Shown in pieces: positions 33,205 through 42,017 of a DNA stretch of 64,000 nucleotides; within the stretch, counting starts at the first letter, position 1, and each line of letters starts with the position of its first letter. The DNA is from Candidatus Poribacteria bacterium WGA-3G (GTDB taxonomy: Bacteria > Poribacteria > WGA-4E > WGA-3G). The notes under the pieces were generated by a model. It ran no database searches. It was not told where the DNA came from and saw only the letters and a list, made by a program, of their open reading frames with translations. Both the position numbers and the translations under genes were made by a program. Location: contig ASZN01000025.1 in the NCBI GenBank assembly GCA_000406005.1, forward strand, positions 5,062 to 69,061, in the 5' to 3' direction.

Positions 33205-35313
33205 TTGATGGAACAGAAAAAAATAATGATCAATGCGCCAGTCAGTGCAGATGGAGATGATGCCACAACTTGGGCACTTCCTGAAGGTGCCGTTGCGCGA
33301 TTGGGTCAAGGTCTTGTGCAGGCTCTGGCGTTCTCTGCAGACGGTCAGCACCTTGCCGTTGGAACAAGGGTAGGACTCTATTTGTATGAAGTGGAGACGA
33401 TGTCCCCCGTCGCGCTATGGGATACGGAACGCGGACTGGTCTCCACGGTCGCTTTTTCACCCGATGGAAAATGGGTTGCAACAGGTAATTGGGATGAGGT
33501 CTTAAAGGTGTGGGATGTACAGCGCAGCCTCTGTATGGCACAAATGGAATTAAGGTTTCCGGATGCTTCAATCTTTTCACCTGACAACCGGTGGCTTGCC
33601 ACAAGTGACAAGACTACTGCTACCATCAACCTCTGGAATCCTGAAAGTGGCGAACTTTTCAAAAAATTCACCAATAAACCGAAAAAAGGCGGTTACTCCA
33701 TGCCGATCGCCTTTTCACCCGATACGGATCTGATCGCCTCTACGGATCGGGAGGATACAGATAGCAATACTGAATTCATAACAGTATGGGATATAGAAAG
33801 CGGAGAACAAATTGCTTACTTCACTGGACATACTGGTTCCATTCACAGTCTCTACTTTTCGCCGTGTGGAAGATTCCTTGCTTCTGGTGGATTGGAGGAT
33901 GGAACAGTCCACGTGTGGGACGTGATTAACTGGCAACAGATAACGACGTACACTGGCTACGGGACCTCCCGCATGATCCCATCCTACTCGCAAGACGGAA
34001 CACTTCGCGCAGCAGCGGTAGTAACATCCGACGACGATGATACCATCACCGTATGGGAACTGGAACGGGACGAAAAACTCTACACTGTTAGGGAGAGGTT
34101 GGGAGGATCCGGAGTCGTAAATTTCTCAAATGGTTCACAATTGGCGCACGAATCTGAAAATGGCGGCATCAAAGTGTGGCATCTTGGAAATCCGAACACG
34201 CACAAATCTAACTATCAACCCCTCTCGTTTTCCAATTCCATTACGTTTTCAGCCGATGGAAAAACATTAGTTGCTGAATACCGAAGGGCTGGCAGGTTAT
34301 ATTCCCATGGCGACGTTCTATTCTGGGATTTGGCAAGCAAATGCCCCAGCCGAGCGATTGAAACAGAACCGATTGGTACTGAGCAGTTCTTCTATACCAC
34401 TTCCGACGGAAAACCTCACGTCGTCAGCCTTGACGATGGCACTGTCAGGCTTTGGGAAGTTGACGACAACAATGTGCTGATCGCAGAGTTCACAGGACAT
34501 GAGAAAAGGTGGAAGCGAGCGGCGTTAACACCAACAGGCAATCGACTGGCATGTATGGACGAAGAAAAAACACTGATCGTGTGGGATCTTCAAACGATGG
34601 ACGAGCTCTGCAAATTTACACATCTACATGAACGTTTCCCTGATGCTGAGCCAGCGACGCTGGAGTTCAGCCCAGATGGACAATTGCTGCTCAGTGAAAC
34701 AGATCACCAACCGTCTACGCGACTCTGGGACGTGGAAAATGGTGAAGAGGTTCGCGAATTTCCAAGTGGCGAAATCGGTGGTGTTATGGGGCTTTGGGAT
34801 TGTAGAGGTTTCTCTCCGTGTGGTTCATTTCTGGCTTGCACCGAAGCGCGCACAGAAGAACGGTCAGACAATGAAACTATATGTTTATGGGATATCAAAC
34901 AAAAGGAAATCCTCATGGCGTTACCATTTCGGCATGCATGGCGTTATGCCTATTCTCCGTGTAGTTCGTATCTGGCGTGGGCTGGAGAAGATCCAGAAGA
35001 AGGTATTCTGCTGTGGGATCTAAAACGTCAAGAAATACATAGACGTATACCGCTGCCGGAGGAATGTCAAGATGTGCATTCGTTAAAATTTTCGTCCTGC
35101 GGGCAGTACCTTGCCTTCGGGGCCGCCTGGGAAACAGGGTTGGAGAAGGTGCCTATCTGTTTATGGGAGGTTGAAACTGGCAAGCACATTGTTACTTTTT
35201 CGGGACATGTATCAGACATCCAAGCAGTCGCTTTTTCACCCAATAACGAACTTTTGGCAAGTGCGAGTTTCGATGGATCCATCCTCCTCTGGGACCTGAA
35301 ACCCTATCTGTAG
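33205..35313 (+). CDS. WD40-repeat protein, cytosolic (third tandem paralogue)
   Basis: A 702-residue WD40 protein starting MEQKKIMINAPVSADGDDAT, then TWALPEGAVARLGQG and blades to ...SILLWDLKPYL. It is most similar to the second paralogue, particularly in the 3' quarter (about 85 percent nucleotide identity between 32935-33180 and 35061-35306). It is 24 residues longer, mostly in loops. The ribosome site AAGGAG lies 8-9 nt upstream. Tandem arrangement and homogenised 3' ends suggest recent duplication or gene conversion. No enzymatic domain or export signal is visible, and function is unknown. Confidence 0.87.
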   Translation: MMEQKKIMINAPVSADGDDATTWALPEGAVARLGQGLVQALAFSADGQHLAVGTRVGLYLYEVETMSPVALWDTERGLVSTVAFSPDGKWVATGNWDEVLKVWDVQRSLCMAQMELRFPDASIFSPDNRWLATSDKTTATINLWNPESGELFKKFTNKPKKGGYSMPIAFSPDTDLIASTDREDTDSNTEFITVWDIESGEQIAYFTGHTGSIHSLYFSPCGRFLASGGLEDGTVHVWDVINWQQITTYTGYGTSRMIPSYSQDGTLRAAAVVTSDDDDTITVWELERDEKLYTVRERLGGSGVVNFSNGSQLAHESENGGIKVWHLGNPNTHKSNYQPLSFSNSITFSADGKTLVAEYRRAGRLYSHGDVLFWDLASKCPSRAIETEPIGTEQFFYTTSDGKPHVVSLDDGTVRLWEVDDNNVLIAEFTGHEKRWKRAALTPTGNRLACMDEEKTLIVWDLQTMDELCKFTHLHERFPDAEPATLEFSPDGQLLLSETDHQPSTRLWDVENGEEVREFPSGEIGGVMGLWDCRGFSPCGSFLACTEARTEERSDNETICLWDIKQKEILMALPFRHAWRYAYSPCSSYLAWAGEDPEEGILLWDLKRQEIHRRIPLPEECQDVHSLKFSSCGQYLAFGAAWETGLEKVPICLWEVETGKHIVTFSGHVSDIQAVAFSPNNELLASASFDGSILLWDLKPYL

Positions 35314-35366
35314 GACATCCAAAGAGTTAGAGATGAACGGACTCTGGCAAAACTTCAAAGAAAAAC

Positions 35367-35395
35367 GTGACTTTTTTTCTGTTTTGGTTTATGCT
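35367..35395 (+). promoter_or_regulatory. Putative sigma70 promoter for the kinase-like gene
   Basis: GTGACT (35367-35372), a 17-nt spacer and TATGCT (35390-35395). A hairpin with arms GACGCGA/TCGCGTC (35417-35423 and 35444-35450) lies in the presumed leader, 18 nt before the start codon. Confidence 0.4.
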
Positions 35396-35467
35396 ATTAT
35401 TTCAACTCACAAAACCGACGCGATGGGGTTAGACAATAACTTGTCGCGTCCGATGAGGACATAAGAA

Positions 35468-36298
35468 ATGCCCACCGAGCACCCACTTCTGAACGTTACG
35501 GAGATTGATACAGATATCGAAACATACTTGCATCAGATCGCTGAAACCATGTACCCGTTCCCGGAACACGATTCCAGATGTCAATCATTTCAGACAGTAG
35601 TGGACAACCAACGTTGGTTCGTCAAACACAGTAACATCCCACAAAGCGTCACGTGGCTCAAACAGGCTGTTCGCTTCCATGCCGCTGTTCAGCACGAGGC
35701 ACTCCCGCAACTACACAACGCTTTCACGACAACTGATGGATTTACACTGGTCTATGATTGGGTAGACGGTGAGGGCTTGCGTCCTGAACGGGAACTTAAT
35801 CCGGGTGAAATACATCCGCGTGATAGGTTCTGTGCGCTGCCAGCCTCTGAAATCATTGACGCACTCAACGTCATTTACGATGTCCACGTCCTGATCGAAA
35901 AGAGAGGTTTCATCGCTGAAGACTTCTACGACGGCTGCATTATTTATGACTTTGAGAAAAAGCGGATACATCTGTACGATTTCGACCACTACCATCCGGG
36001 TCCCTTCATAAACCACCGAGGACGGTTATACGGCTCAAGTCGCTTTATGGCACCGGAGGAGTTTCAGAAAGGCGCGCGCATCGACGAAAGAACAAACGTC
36101 TTTATGTTAGGACGTACAGCGTTCGTGTTCCTCGCTAACAACAGCAACGCACGAGACGATTGGAAAGGAAACGATGCCTTATGGCATGTCGCGAAAAAAG
36201 CGACGAATGCAGACAAAGGGTTGCGATACGCATCTGTCCAAGAATTTGTTTCGGCGTGGTACACTGCGATTGCTGATGGCGAAATCCCAACGGTTTGA
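35468..36298 (+). CDS. Degenerate protein-kinase-like protein
   Basis: A 276-residue protein with a recognisable but altered protein kinase fold. WFVKHSN offers the ATP-binding Lys. The catalytic loop reads FIAEDFYDGCII, which lines up with the HRDxxxxN motif: the catalytic Asp is there, but His/Arg are lost and the Asn is Cys. The metal-binding DFG is DFD (LYDFDHYHPG), and an activation-segment-like RFMAPEE follows. The glycine loop was not found. It could be a low-activity Ser/Thr or small-molecule kinase, or a pseudokinase. It lies directly downstream of the WD40 trio but has its own promoter, and is followed after 35 nt by a PhyH gene, suggesting an operon with it. Confidence 0.65.
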   Translation: MPTEHPLLNVTEIDTDIETYLHQIAETMYPFPEHDSRCQSFQTVVDNQRWFVKHSNIPQSVTWLKQAVRFHAAVQHEALPQLHNAFTTTDGFTLVYDWVDGEGLRPERELNPGEIHPRDRFCALPASEIIDALNVIYDVHVLIEKRGFIAEDFYDGCIIYDFEKKRIHLYDFDHYHPGPFINHRGRLYGSSRFMAPEEFQKGARIDERTNVFMLGRTAFVFLANNSNARDDWKGNDALWHVAKKATNADKGLRYASVQEFVSAWYTAIADGEIPTV

Positions 36299-36333
36299 TT
36301 TGGAAGATACCAAGGAGGCACATAACGAAAAAA

Positions 36334-37194
36334 ATGCGAAAAATTACCGACAACGAAATCCAATTCTTCAACGATAACGGCTATCTCATCTTGAAAGGCG
36401 TTATCCAACCGGATGAACTCACTGTTACGCAAAGCGAAAGTCAACGGCTTATTGACGAGATTCTCGCAGGCGGACCAGCAGATGAATGGTGCAACCGTGG
36501 ACCTGAAGGGATTCCTTACTACCTGACCTATCTACACTCCCATCCGAACGAATTCTCTCTGCGATTGCTTGGACATCCGTCTATAGGTGATTTATTGCGC
36601 CGGATTATTGGTCCTGATTTTATACCGTGCTATGAATCGCTTGTTTTCAAACTGCCGAAACACGGTTCCTCTGTCAGATGGCATAGGGACGGCAATGCAA
36701 TCCGAGAGAACCATCCGATCTTCAACGTTGACATATATCTTGATGATTCGACCGTTGACAACGGGTGTGTTTGGGTTATCCCAAAGAGCCATCTCTGGGG
36801 AATTGAAGAAGCACAAGAGGTTATTGATCGAGGCGAAGTCAATTTTGATCGTCCAGATGCTGTACCCGCAGAAGTTGAACCCGGTGATATTCTGCTCCAC
36901 CATACCAAAGTTTTGCACGGCAGTAAAATCAACACAAGCGACACACTTCGCCGCGTCATCTACTTCGATCAGCGGACACCCCGGTGGAACGAGCGGTATA
37001 AGTGGTGGCAAAACGAGTTCCTTACAGAACGGTGTAAACTCTATCAACGCGCCCTCCATGAACGCCGCACGAATCCGTATCCATCCGATACCGAGCAGTT
37101 CGCTTACGAGGTGCCCTCTGATATGCCGACGTGGGACCCAAACGACGATTTTGATCTGCGGATCCAGCACCGCGCGTATGCGTATCAAGGCTAA
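36334..37194 (+). CDS. Phytanoyl-CoA dioxygenase (PhyH) family protein
   Basis: A 286-residue Fe(II)/2-oxoglutarate oxygenase. Metal ligands are H117 and D119 in RWHRDGNA and H195 in TKVLHGSK; the second Arg site is LRRVIYFDQR. The MRKITDNEIQFFNDNGYLILKG start is typical for the family. AAGGAGG lies about 16 nt before the chosen ATG at 36334, longer than ideal, and an ORF extension upstream overlaps the kinase-like gene. The substrate is unknown. It shows the CVWVIPKSHLWG turn common in PhyH enzymes of marine bacteria. Confidence 0.9.
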   Translation: MRKITDNEIQFFNDNGYLILKGVIQPDELTVTQSESQRLIDEILAGGPADEWCNRGPEGIPYYLTYLHSHPNEFSLRLLGHPSIGDLLRRIIGPDFIPCYESLVFKLPKHGSSVRWHRDGNAIRENHPIFNVDIYLDDSTVDNGCVWVIPKSHLWGIEEAQEVIDRGEVNFDRPDAVPAEVEPGDILLHHTKVLHGSKINTSDTLRRVIYFDQRTPRWNERYKWWQNEFLTERCKLYQRALHERRTNPYPSDTEQFAYEVPSDMPTWDPNDDFDLRIQHRAYAYQG

Positions 37195-37290
37195 AACCAA
37201 ATTTCTGTAAGCGCGGTTTAATCATTTGGGTGCCTGAGCAAACGCAATTTGAAACCTTGTCGCCAAGCGGACCTATTGGAGACCTATCTC

Positions 37291-39315
37291 ATGAAGAAAA
37301 CCGTCTTTTCAATATTCTTGACGTTCATTTCTCTTTTCTTACTCTTTCAACTAAACGGCTTCGCCGAAGACAGTACACGTTGGCGTTTGCCGGAGGGTGC
37401 CAAAGCTCGCCTTGGAAAAGGCAATATCAGACAAATAGCGTATTCACCGAATGGTATGCATTTAGCGGCAGCGGGAAGTGCTGGCATTTGGATATATGAT
37501 GTGACAATCCATCGCGAAGTGGCACTCCTTACGGGAAACATGGGACCTGTCAGTAGTGTCGCCTTCAGTCCAGATGGAGGTACGATTATTAGTGGCAATC
37601 AAGACGGCACTGTTTGGGTATGGGATGCTAAAACAGGTGAACACAGGCAAACTTTCACAACTGCAGACTGGGTATTAAGTGTCGCATTTAGTCCGGGTGG
37701 AAAGACTATCGCCATCGGCGGCGGACATGTTGAAGGTTTAGGCCCAGGAATCCAGGTACTGGATATCGAAACAGGAAAACGTCTCAGAGCATTCGGAGGA
37801 TCTCATGCTACTCTGAGTATATGTTTTAGTCCAGATGGGGAATTGCTCGCCAGCGGAGATGACAGGAACAACGACACCCACCTGTGGGATGTTCAGACTG
37901 GTGAACTTATCGCAAACTTTAAAGGAGATATGCCGTTTGGATATCCCAATGTCAACAGTGTCGTTTTCAGTCCAGACGGAAACACGATCGCCAGTGGCAG
38001 TAGCGACGGAACCATCCGCCTGTGGAATACCTACAACGCTGAAGATGAACTCATCAAATATCTTGTAGGACATACGAAGCCTGTCAACAGCGTCGTTTTT
38101 AGTCCAAACGGAGATACGCTCATCAGTACTGGCGAGGAAGGTGTCTGCTTATGGGATGTCAACACCGGTGAATTCATGGCTGAGTTTCGAGTTCCCTCCG
38201 TCAACGCAACTTTCAGCCCAGATGGAAATACATTCGCGAGTGGAAGTGTAGCAGGGATAGATATATGGGATGCACATACTTTCAAATTTCTCAAAACTCT
38301 CACGAAAAACATAGGTTCAGAAGATAAATTCAGAGGAAAAGATATAGGTTCAATCGGAAGTGTGGCTTTCAGTCCGGATGGTAACACGATTGTTAGTTGT
38401 GGCGGGAACAACATCCACCTATGGGATTCCCAGACTAACCAACTCCTCAAAACGTTGACAGGACATACGGAATCTGTTAACAGCGTCGTTTTAAGTCCGG
38501 ACGGAGAGACAATCGCCAGTGCAAGTGGCGACAGAACCATCCGCTTATGGAATGTCAACGCACGTAAACGCATCAAAACGCTGATGGGACATACGGATTC
38601 GGTGAATCGTGTCGTTTTCAGCTCGGACGGAGAGACAATCGCCAGCAGCAGTAACGACAGAACCATCCGCTTATGGAATGCCCACACCGGTGAACTCATC
38701 AAAACCCTCACAGGGCATGTCGAAAACGTCAACACTGTCGTTTTTAGTCCGGATGGAAAGACAATCGCCAGTGGCAGTGGGAAGTTAGCATATTTGGGAG
38801 GGCGTGAGGATTCGGGTACGTGTGTGGGGCAGGAAATTCGCCTATGGAATGCCCACACCGGTGAACCCATCAAAACCCTCAAAGGGCATACATCTGTAGT
38901 CAACAGTGTGGTCTTCAGTCCAGACGGAAGCACAATCGCCAGCGGCAGCGGACACTGGTGGGGGTACGAAGGTAAGGCGAGTGCGGGCGAGGAAGTTCGC
39001 TTGTGGAATGCCAACACCGGTAAACTCATCAAAACCCTCACAGGACACAAAGATGTGGTCTCAAGTGTGACCTTCAGTCCTGATGGCAATCTTATTGTTA
39101 GTGGAGATTGGTATGATTGGGACTGGTATCTCAGTAGTGGGACTTGGAGCGGCGAAATCCGTGTTTGGGATGCTCACACCGGTGAACATCTCAAAACGCT
39201 TACCGGACATACGGGTGGTGTCTCAAGCGTGGCATTCAGTCCGGATGGGAAGACGCTCGCCAGCGGGAGGACAGATGGCACGATACTGCTATGGGATTTC
39301 TCCACACTACCGTAA
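37291..39315 (+). CDS. Secreted WD40-repeat protein with LPEGA module
   Basis: A 674-residue protein beginning MKKTVFSIFLTFISLFLLFQ, a signal peptide cleaved near FAEDS, then the WRLPEGAKARLGKGNIRQ module shared with the three cytosolic WD40 paralogues, and about 14 canonical WD40 repeats (SVAFSPDGKTIASGSxDGTIRLW pattern, separated by KTLTGHT turns). Near the C-terminus two blades carry inserted loops (around the GSGKLAYLGG and WWGYEGKASAG segments). The start was placed at the second in-frame Met because GGAG lies 9 nt upstream and the signal peptide then begins at residue 1. No lipobox. Probably exported and acts as an extracytoplasmic protein-interaction propeller. Confidence 0.9.
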   Translation: MKKTVFSIFLTFISLFLLFQLNGFAEDSTRWRLPEGAKARLGKGNIRQIAYSPNGMHLAAAGSAGIWIYDVTIHREVALLTGNMGPVSSVAFSPDGGTIISGNQDGTVWVWDAKTGEHRQTFTTADWVLSVAFSPGGKTIAIGGGHVEGLGPGIQVLDIETGKRLRAFGGSHATLSICFSPDGELLASGDDRNNDTHLWDVQTGELIANFKGDMPFGYPNVNSVVFSPDGNTIASGSSDGTIRLWNTYNAEDELIKYLVGHTKPVNSVVFSPNGDTLISTGEEGVCLWDVNTGEFMAEFRVPSVNATFSPDGNTFASGSVAGIDIWDAHTFKFLKTLTKNIGSEDKFRGKDIGSIGSVAFSPDGNTIVSCGGNNIHLWDSQTNQLLKTLTGHTESVNSVVLSPDGETIASASGDRTIRLWNVNARKRIKTLMGHTDSVNRVVFSSDGETIASSSNDRTIRLWNAHTGELIKTLTGHVENVNTVVFSPDGKTIASGSGKLAYLGGREDSGTCVGQEIRLWNAHTGEPIKTLKGHTSVVNSVVFSPDGSTIASGSGHWWGYEGKASAGEEVRLWNANTGKLIKTLTGHKDVVSSVTFSPDGNLIVSGDWYDWDWYLSSGTWSGEIRVWDAHTGEHLKTLTGHTGGVSSVAFSPDGKTLASGRTDGTILLWDFSTLP

Positions 39316-39403
39316 CCTATCCCTATCGCAGCAGCTACTAACACTGACCGTCCAATAACATTCAAGTAAGTCACGCAATACTCATAAAACAGGAGGCAAA
39401 TTA

Positions 39404-40141
39404 ATGAACGTTCTACTAATTGGGGGTTCGGGGCACGTCGGAACGATGACGCTCCCTTACATGAAAAGCCATCACAATTTTCGAGTACTTGATGTCAACC
39501 CACCGAAAGATACTTCTGTAGACTATATCCAAGGGTCCGTTACGGATCCCGACATCGTTCAAGAAGCGTTGAATGGGATGGACACGTTTGTCTATATGGT
39601 CATGCTGCAACCGACGAGCGACCGATCATCTGTAGCAGATTTTGATAGCATCATCTCAAACTACGAGGTGAACGCCAAGGGGCTGCATATCGTGCTACAC
39701 GCCGCGAAGGAAGCCGGCATCCGACACGCCGTCTATACAAGTACCTTTACTGTGCATGAACGGACACGAAACAACTTCCCTTATGAAGATGTCGTGCCGC
39801 GCGATAACCCCGGTGTCTATGGGTTAACCAAAGGTTTCGGCGAGCAGGTCTGCGAATACTTCGCGCGGGAACACGGTATGTCGCTCATCGCTTTGCGAAT
39901 CACCGGTCCCTCCACACGCGAACAGTGGCTTGAGCGTTACAACCAACCGAAAGATTCATCAGTGCATATCTGGTGGACGGATGAGGAAGACTTAGCGACT
40001 GCTTATCTCGCCGCTATCTCGGTTGAACACGAAGGCTTTGATGCTTTTTTCATTGCTGGTGACCACGAACAGAAGGAAATTAACCTCTCAAAAGCGAAAC
40101 GCCTGCTCGGTTGGGAACCACTGACACATACGCGTGTGTAA
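39404..40141 (+). CDS. NAD-dependent epimerase/dehydratase family protein
   Basis: A 245-residue short-chain dehydrogenase (extended type, but compact). The dinucleotide-binding motif is LLIGGSGHVGTM and the catalytic Y-x3-K is YGLTK (near residue 145), with the TSTFTV strand offering the Ser/Thr partner. Later comes the GWEPLTHTRV C-terminal turn. Relatives modify sugar nucleotides or small carbonyl compounds; here the substrate is not predictable. AGGAGG lies 7 nt before the ATG. Confidence 0.87.
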   Translation: MNVLLIGGSGHVGTMTLPYMKSHHNFRVLDVNPPKDTSVDYIQGSVTDPDIVQEALNGMDTFVYMVMLQPTSDRSSVADFDSIISNYEVNAKGLHIVLHAAKEAGIRHAVYTSTFTVHERTRNNFPYEDVVPRDNPGVYGLTKGFGEQVCEYFAREHGMSLIALRITGPSTREQWLERYNQPKDSSVHIWWTDEEDLATAYLAAISVEHEGFDAFFIAGDHEQKEINLSKAKRLLGWEPLTHTRV

Positions 40142-40142
40142 T

Positions 40143-40259
40143 ATAGCAACACTCACTGAACACGCTGCCAGAGTTTGGAGTGTGGCGTTCAGTCCGGATG
40201 GGCGTATACTTGCCAGTGGCAGTGGTGATGGTACAGTACTGCTGTGGGAGCTGCGTTAA
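40143..40259 (+). pseudogene. Orphan WD40 repeat remnant
   Basis: Immediately after the epimerase stop, in another frame, lies IATLTEHAARVWSVAF followed by SPDGRILASGSGDGTVLLW-ELR and then a stop. This is exactly one terminal WD40 blade plus stop, without start codon or ribosome site. It resembles the final repeat of the secreted WD40 protein at 37291-39315. It is best read as the 3' remnant of a deleted WD40 gene, or a by-product of duplication of the cluster. Confidence 0.85.
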
Positions 40260-40282
40260 TACTAACTGAACGACTCTGTAAT

Positions 40283-40311
40283 TTGACAAAAACCGCATTG
40301 CATGATACAAT
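40283..40311 (+). promoter_or_regulatory. Strong sigma70-like promoter overlapping the PIN gene start
   Basis: TTGACA (40283-40288), a 17-nt spacer and TACAAT (40306-40311). The start of the fused PIN ORF (ATG at 40302) lies inside it, so the transcript would begin near 40318, after that ATG. Confidence 0.6.
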
Positions 40312-40994
40312 ATAATACAATCAAACCAAAAGTTTACATCGAAACAACAGTGGTGAGTTACTTAGTTGCAAGACCGAGCCGCGATGTAACGTTAGTCGCC
40401 CGGCAACAAGCGACTCAACAACTGTGGGCAGAATATGCCGACAACTTTGAGTTCGTTATTTCAAACGTAGTTGTCAGTGAAATCAGCGAAGGTGATCCAA
40501 TAGCAGCCCAACGAAGGTGTGAGGTGTTGGCGGATTTAACCGTATTGGATATGTCACTAGCGGCTAATATGCTTGCTCAAGACCTTATAGATGCTGGTGC
40601 TGTGCCACAAAACTTGATGCCGGATGCACAACATATCGCTATTGCCGCGGTGAACGGCATTGAATACTTAGTTTCTTGGAACTATAAGCACATTGTAAAT
40701 GAAACCAAACGACAGCTGATAAACGAAGTTTGTCACGCAGCTGGATTTCAACCCACAACCCTCTGCACACCTATAGAACTTATTGAGGAAATTCAAGTGA
40801 AAGAAAAAATTGACACCCGCACGGATCCTGTCTTAGAAGAATGCTATCGGATGAAAGAAGCATTTGCTGCTAAATTCAACTCTATGCAGGAACTTTACGA
40901 CTACTTAGTGGCAGAAACAGAAAAAAATAAAGCACTCGGTTGGAAATACCTTCCGCCACCGAAGCCGCAAAACGAAGACAATAACGAGGTCTGA
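40302..40994 (+). CDS. PIN-domain toxin fused to an antitoxin-like C-terminal module
   Basis: A 230-residue protein. Residues about 8-165 are a PIN nuclease domain: KPKVYIETTVVSYLVARPSR (first acidic residue Glu14), VSEISEGD (acidic), and PDAQHIAIAAVNGIEYLVSWN (acidic). Residues about 175-230 (DPVLEECYRMKEAFAAKFN...YLPPPKP) resemble the small separate antitoxin-like protein that usually accompanies PIN proteins of this branch. Fusion of the two is unusual. The start is uncertain: the ATG at 40302 lies within a strong promoter, so an unusual downstream start would be needed for the transcript from it. The PIN domain probably cleaves RNA if active. Confidence 0.7.
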   Translation: MIQYNTIKPKVYIETTVVSYLVARPSRDVTLVARQQATQQLWAEYADNFEFVISNVVVSEISEGDPIAAQRRCEVLADLTVLDMSLAANMLAQDLIDAGAVPQNLMPDAQHIAIAAVNGIEYLVSWNYKHIVNETKRQLINEVCHAAGFQPTTLCTPIELIEEIQVKEKIDTRTDPVLEECYRMKEAFAAKFNSMQELYDYLVAETEKNKALGWKYLPPPKPQNEDNNEV

Positions 40995-41169
40995 AGTACT
41001 CAAGCAATGCCGCACATCTCTCATCTTCTTCGTCTCAGTTTCTTCCAAGAATCAGGTCTCTACGGTTCGTAAAACCCTGCTAAAACATTACAAAATAACT
41101 CAACTTGTTAAATATAAAAAATCCTCCGATTTGCTTCTATTTTTTATTTTAAGGTAAGGAAAATCGTCT

Positions 41170-41979
41170 ATGACCCAACATCCAGAACTCACCTTAACAG
41201 AAAACCGTCCTTTTCAAACCCAGCGCACAGATACATGGTGGTTACAACCCTTAGCCGTGTTTGTTGGGTTGGGTACATTCATCGTTTACGCGACTTTTCG
41301 GGTTTTTGAAGGTGCTCATTTCCTTCACGGTCCCTACCTGTCGCCTTTCTACTCACCGCTGCTTTTTGGCACTGATGCACACACCGTCACACACAGTTGG
41401 TTCGGCATGATGCCAGATTGGATGCCCGGTCTCATTACACCGGCGGTCCTCATTTTATGGGCACCCCTCGGATTCCGCTTTACCTGCTACTACTATCGCG
41501 GTGCGTATTACAAAGCATTTTGGGCAGACCCGCCGTCCTGTACAGTATCAGAACCGCGAAAAGGCTATCGCGGTGAAAACTCGTTCCCGTTGATTGTCCA
41601 AAACATCCATCGATATTTTTTGTACGTTGCACTCATTATTTTAGGTGTCCTCGCTTATGATGTATGGAAAGCACTCTGGTTTGACGATGGGAACGGCGGA
41701 ACGACTTTCGGCATCGGCATAGGTACGATCGTTTTAGCGGGCAACGTCATCCTTTTAGGCGGTTATACGCTTGGATGCCACTCTTTACGCCACTTGGTTG
41801 GTGGGGTAATTGATCTGCTTTCCAAAGCACCCATCCGTCGGGAAGCGTACAACTGTGTCAGTTGCTTAAACCGCCATCACATGCTCTGGGCATGGATGAG
41901 CCTCTGTTGGGTCGGTTTTTCGGATGTATACGTCCGGTTCATAGCACCCGCAATCGGCCAAGACTGGATCACATTTTAA
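41170..41979 (+). CDS. sdhC: Succinate dehydrogenase membrane subunit (Sdh1/type F-like)
   Basis: A 269-residue membrane protein with about five hydrophobic segments (LQPLAVFVGLGTFIVYATF, PAVLILWAPLGFRF, YFLYVALIILGVLAYDVW, IVLAGNVILLGGYTLG, WAWMSLCWVGFSDVYVRF). Histidine-rich positions in HTVTHSW, NIHRYF, CHSLRHL and NRHHM could bind haem. Length, histidine positions and the C-A-B gene order resemble the mycobacterial Sdh1-type anchor rather than two-subunit SdhC/SdhD. It anchors the complex and passes electrons to quinone. AAGGTAAGGAAAATC provides a weak ribosome site. sdhA follows after 38 nt. Confidence 0.85.
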   Translation: MTQHPELTLTENRPFQTQRTDTWWLQPLAVFVGLGTFIVYATFRVFEGAHFLHGPYLSPFYSPLLFGTDAHTVTHSWFGMMPDWMPGLITPAVLILWAPLGFRFTCYYYRGAYYKAFWADPPSCTVSEPRKGYRGENSFPLIVQNIHRYFLYVALIILGVLAYDVWKALWFDDGNGGTTFGIGIGTIVLAGNVILLGGYTLGCHSLRHLVGGVIDLLSKAPIRREAYNCVSCLNRHHMLWAWMSLCWVGFSDVYVRFIAPAIGQDWITF

Positions 41980-42017
41980 GAAGTATTTATAGTAGAGAAG
42001 AGAGAGGAAACATTAAC

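Noticed and set aside
38031..39089. 352-codon minus-strand ORF in the secreted WD40 gene
   Set aside because: It is a repeated antisense frame of the WD40 repeats, with no start context and no family resemblance.
41862..42017. Extended N-terminus of the sdhA open frame
   Set aside because: The extra codons overlap sdhC, while the GTG at 42018 gives the normal flavoprotein N-terminus with a ribosome site.
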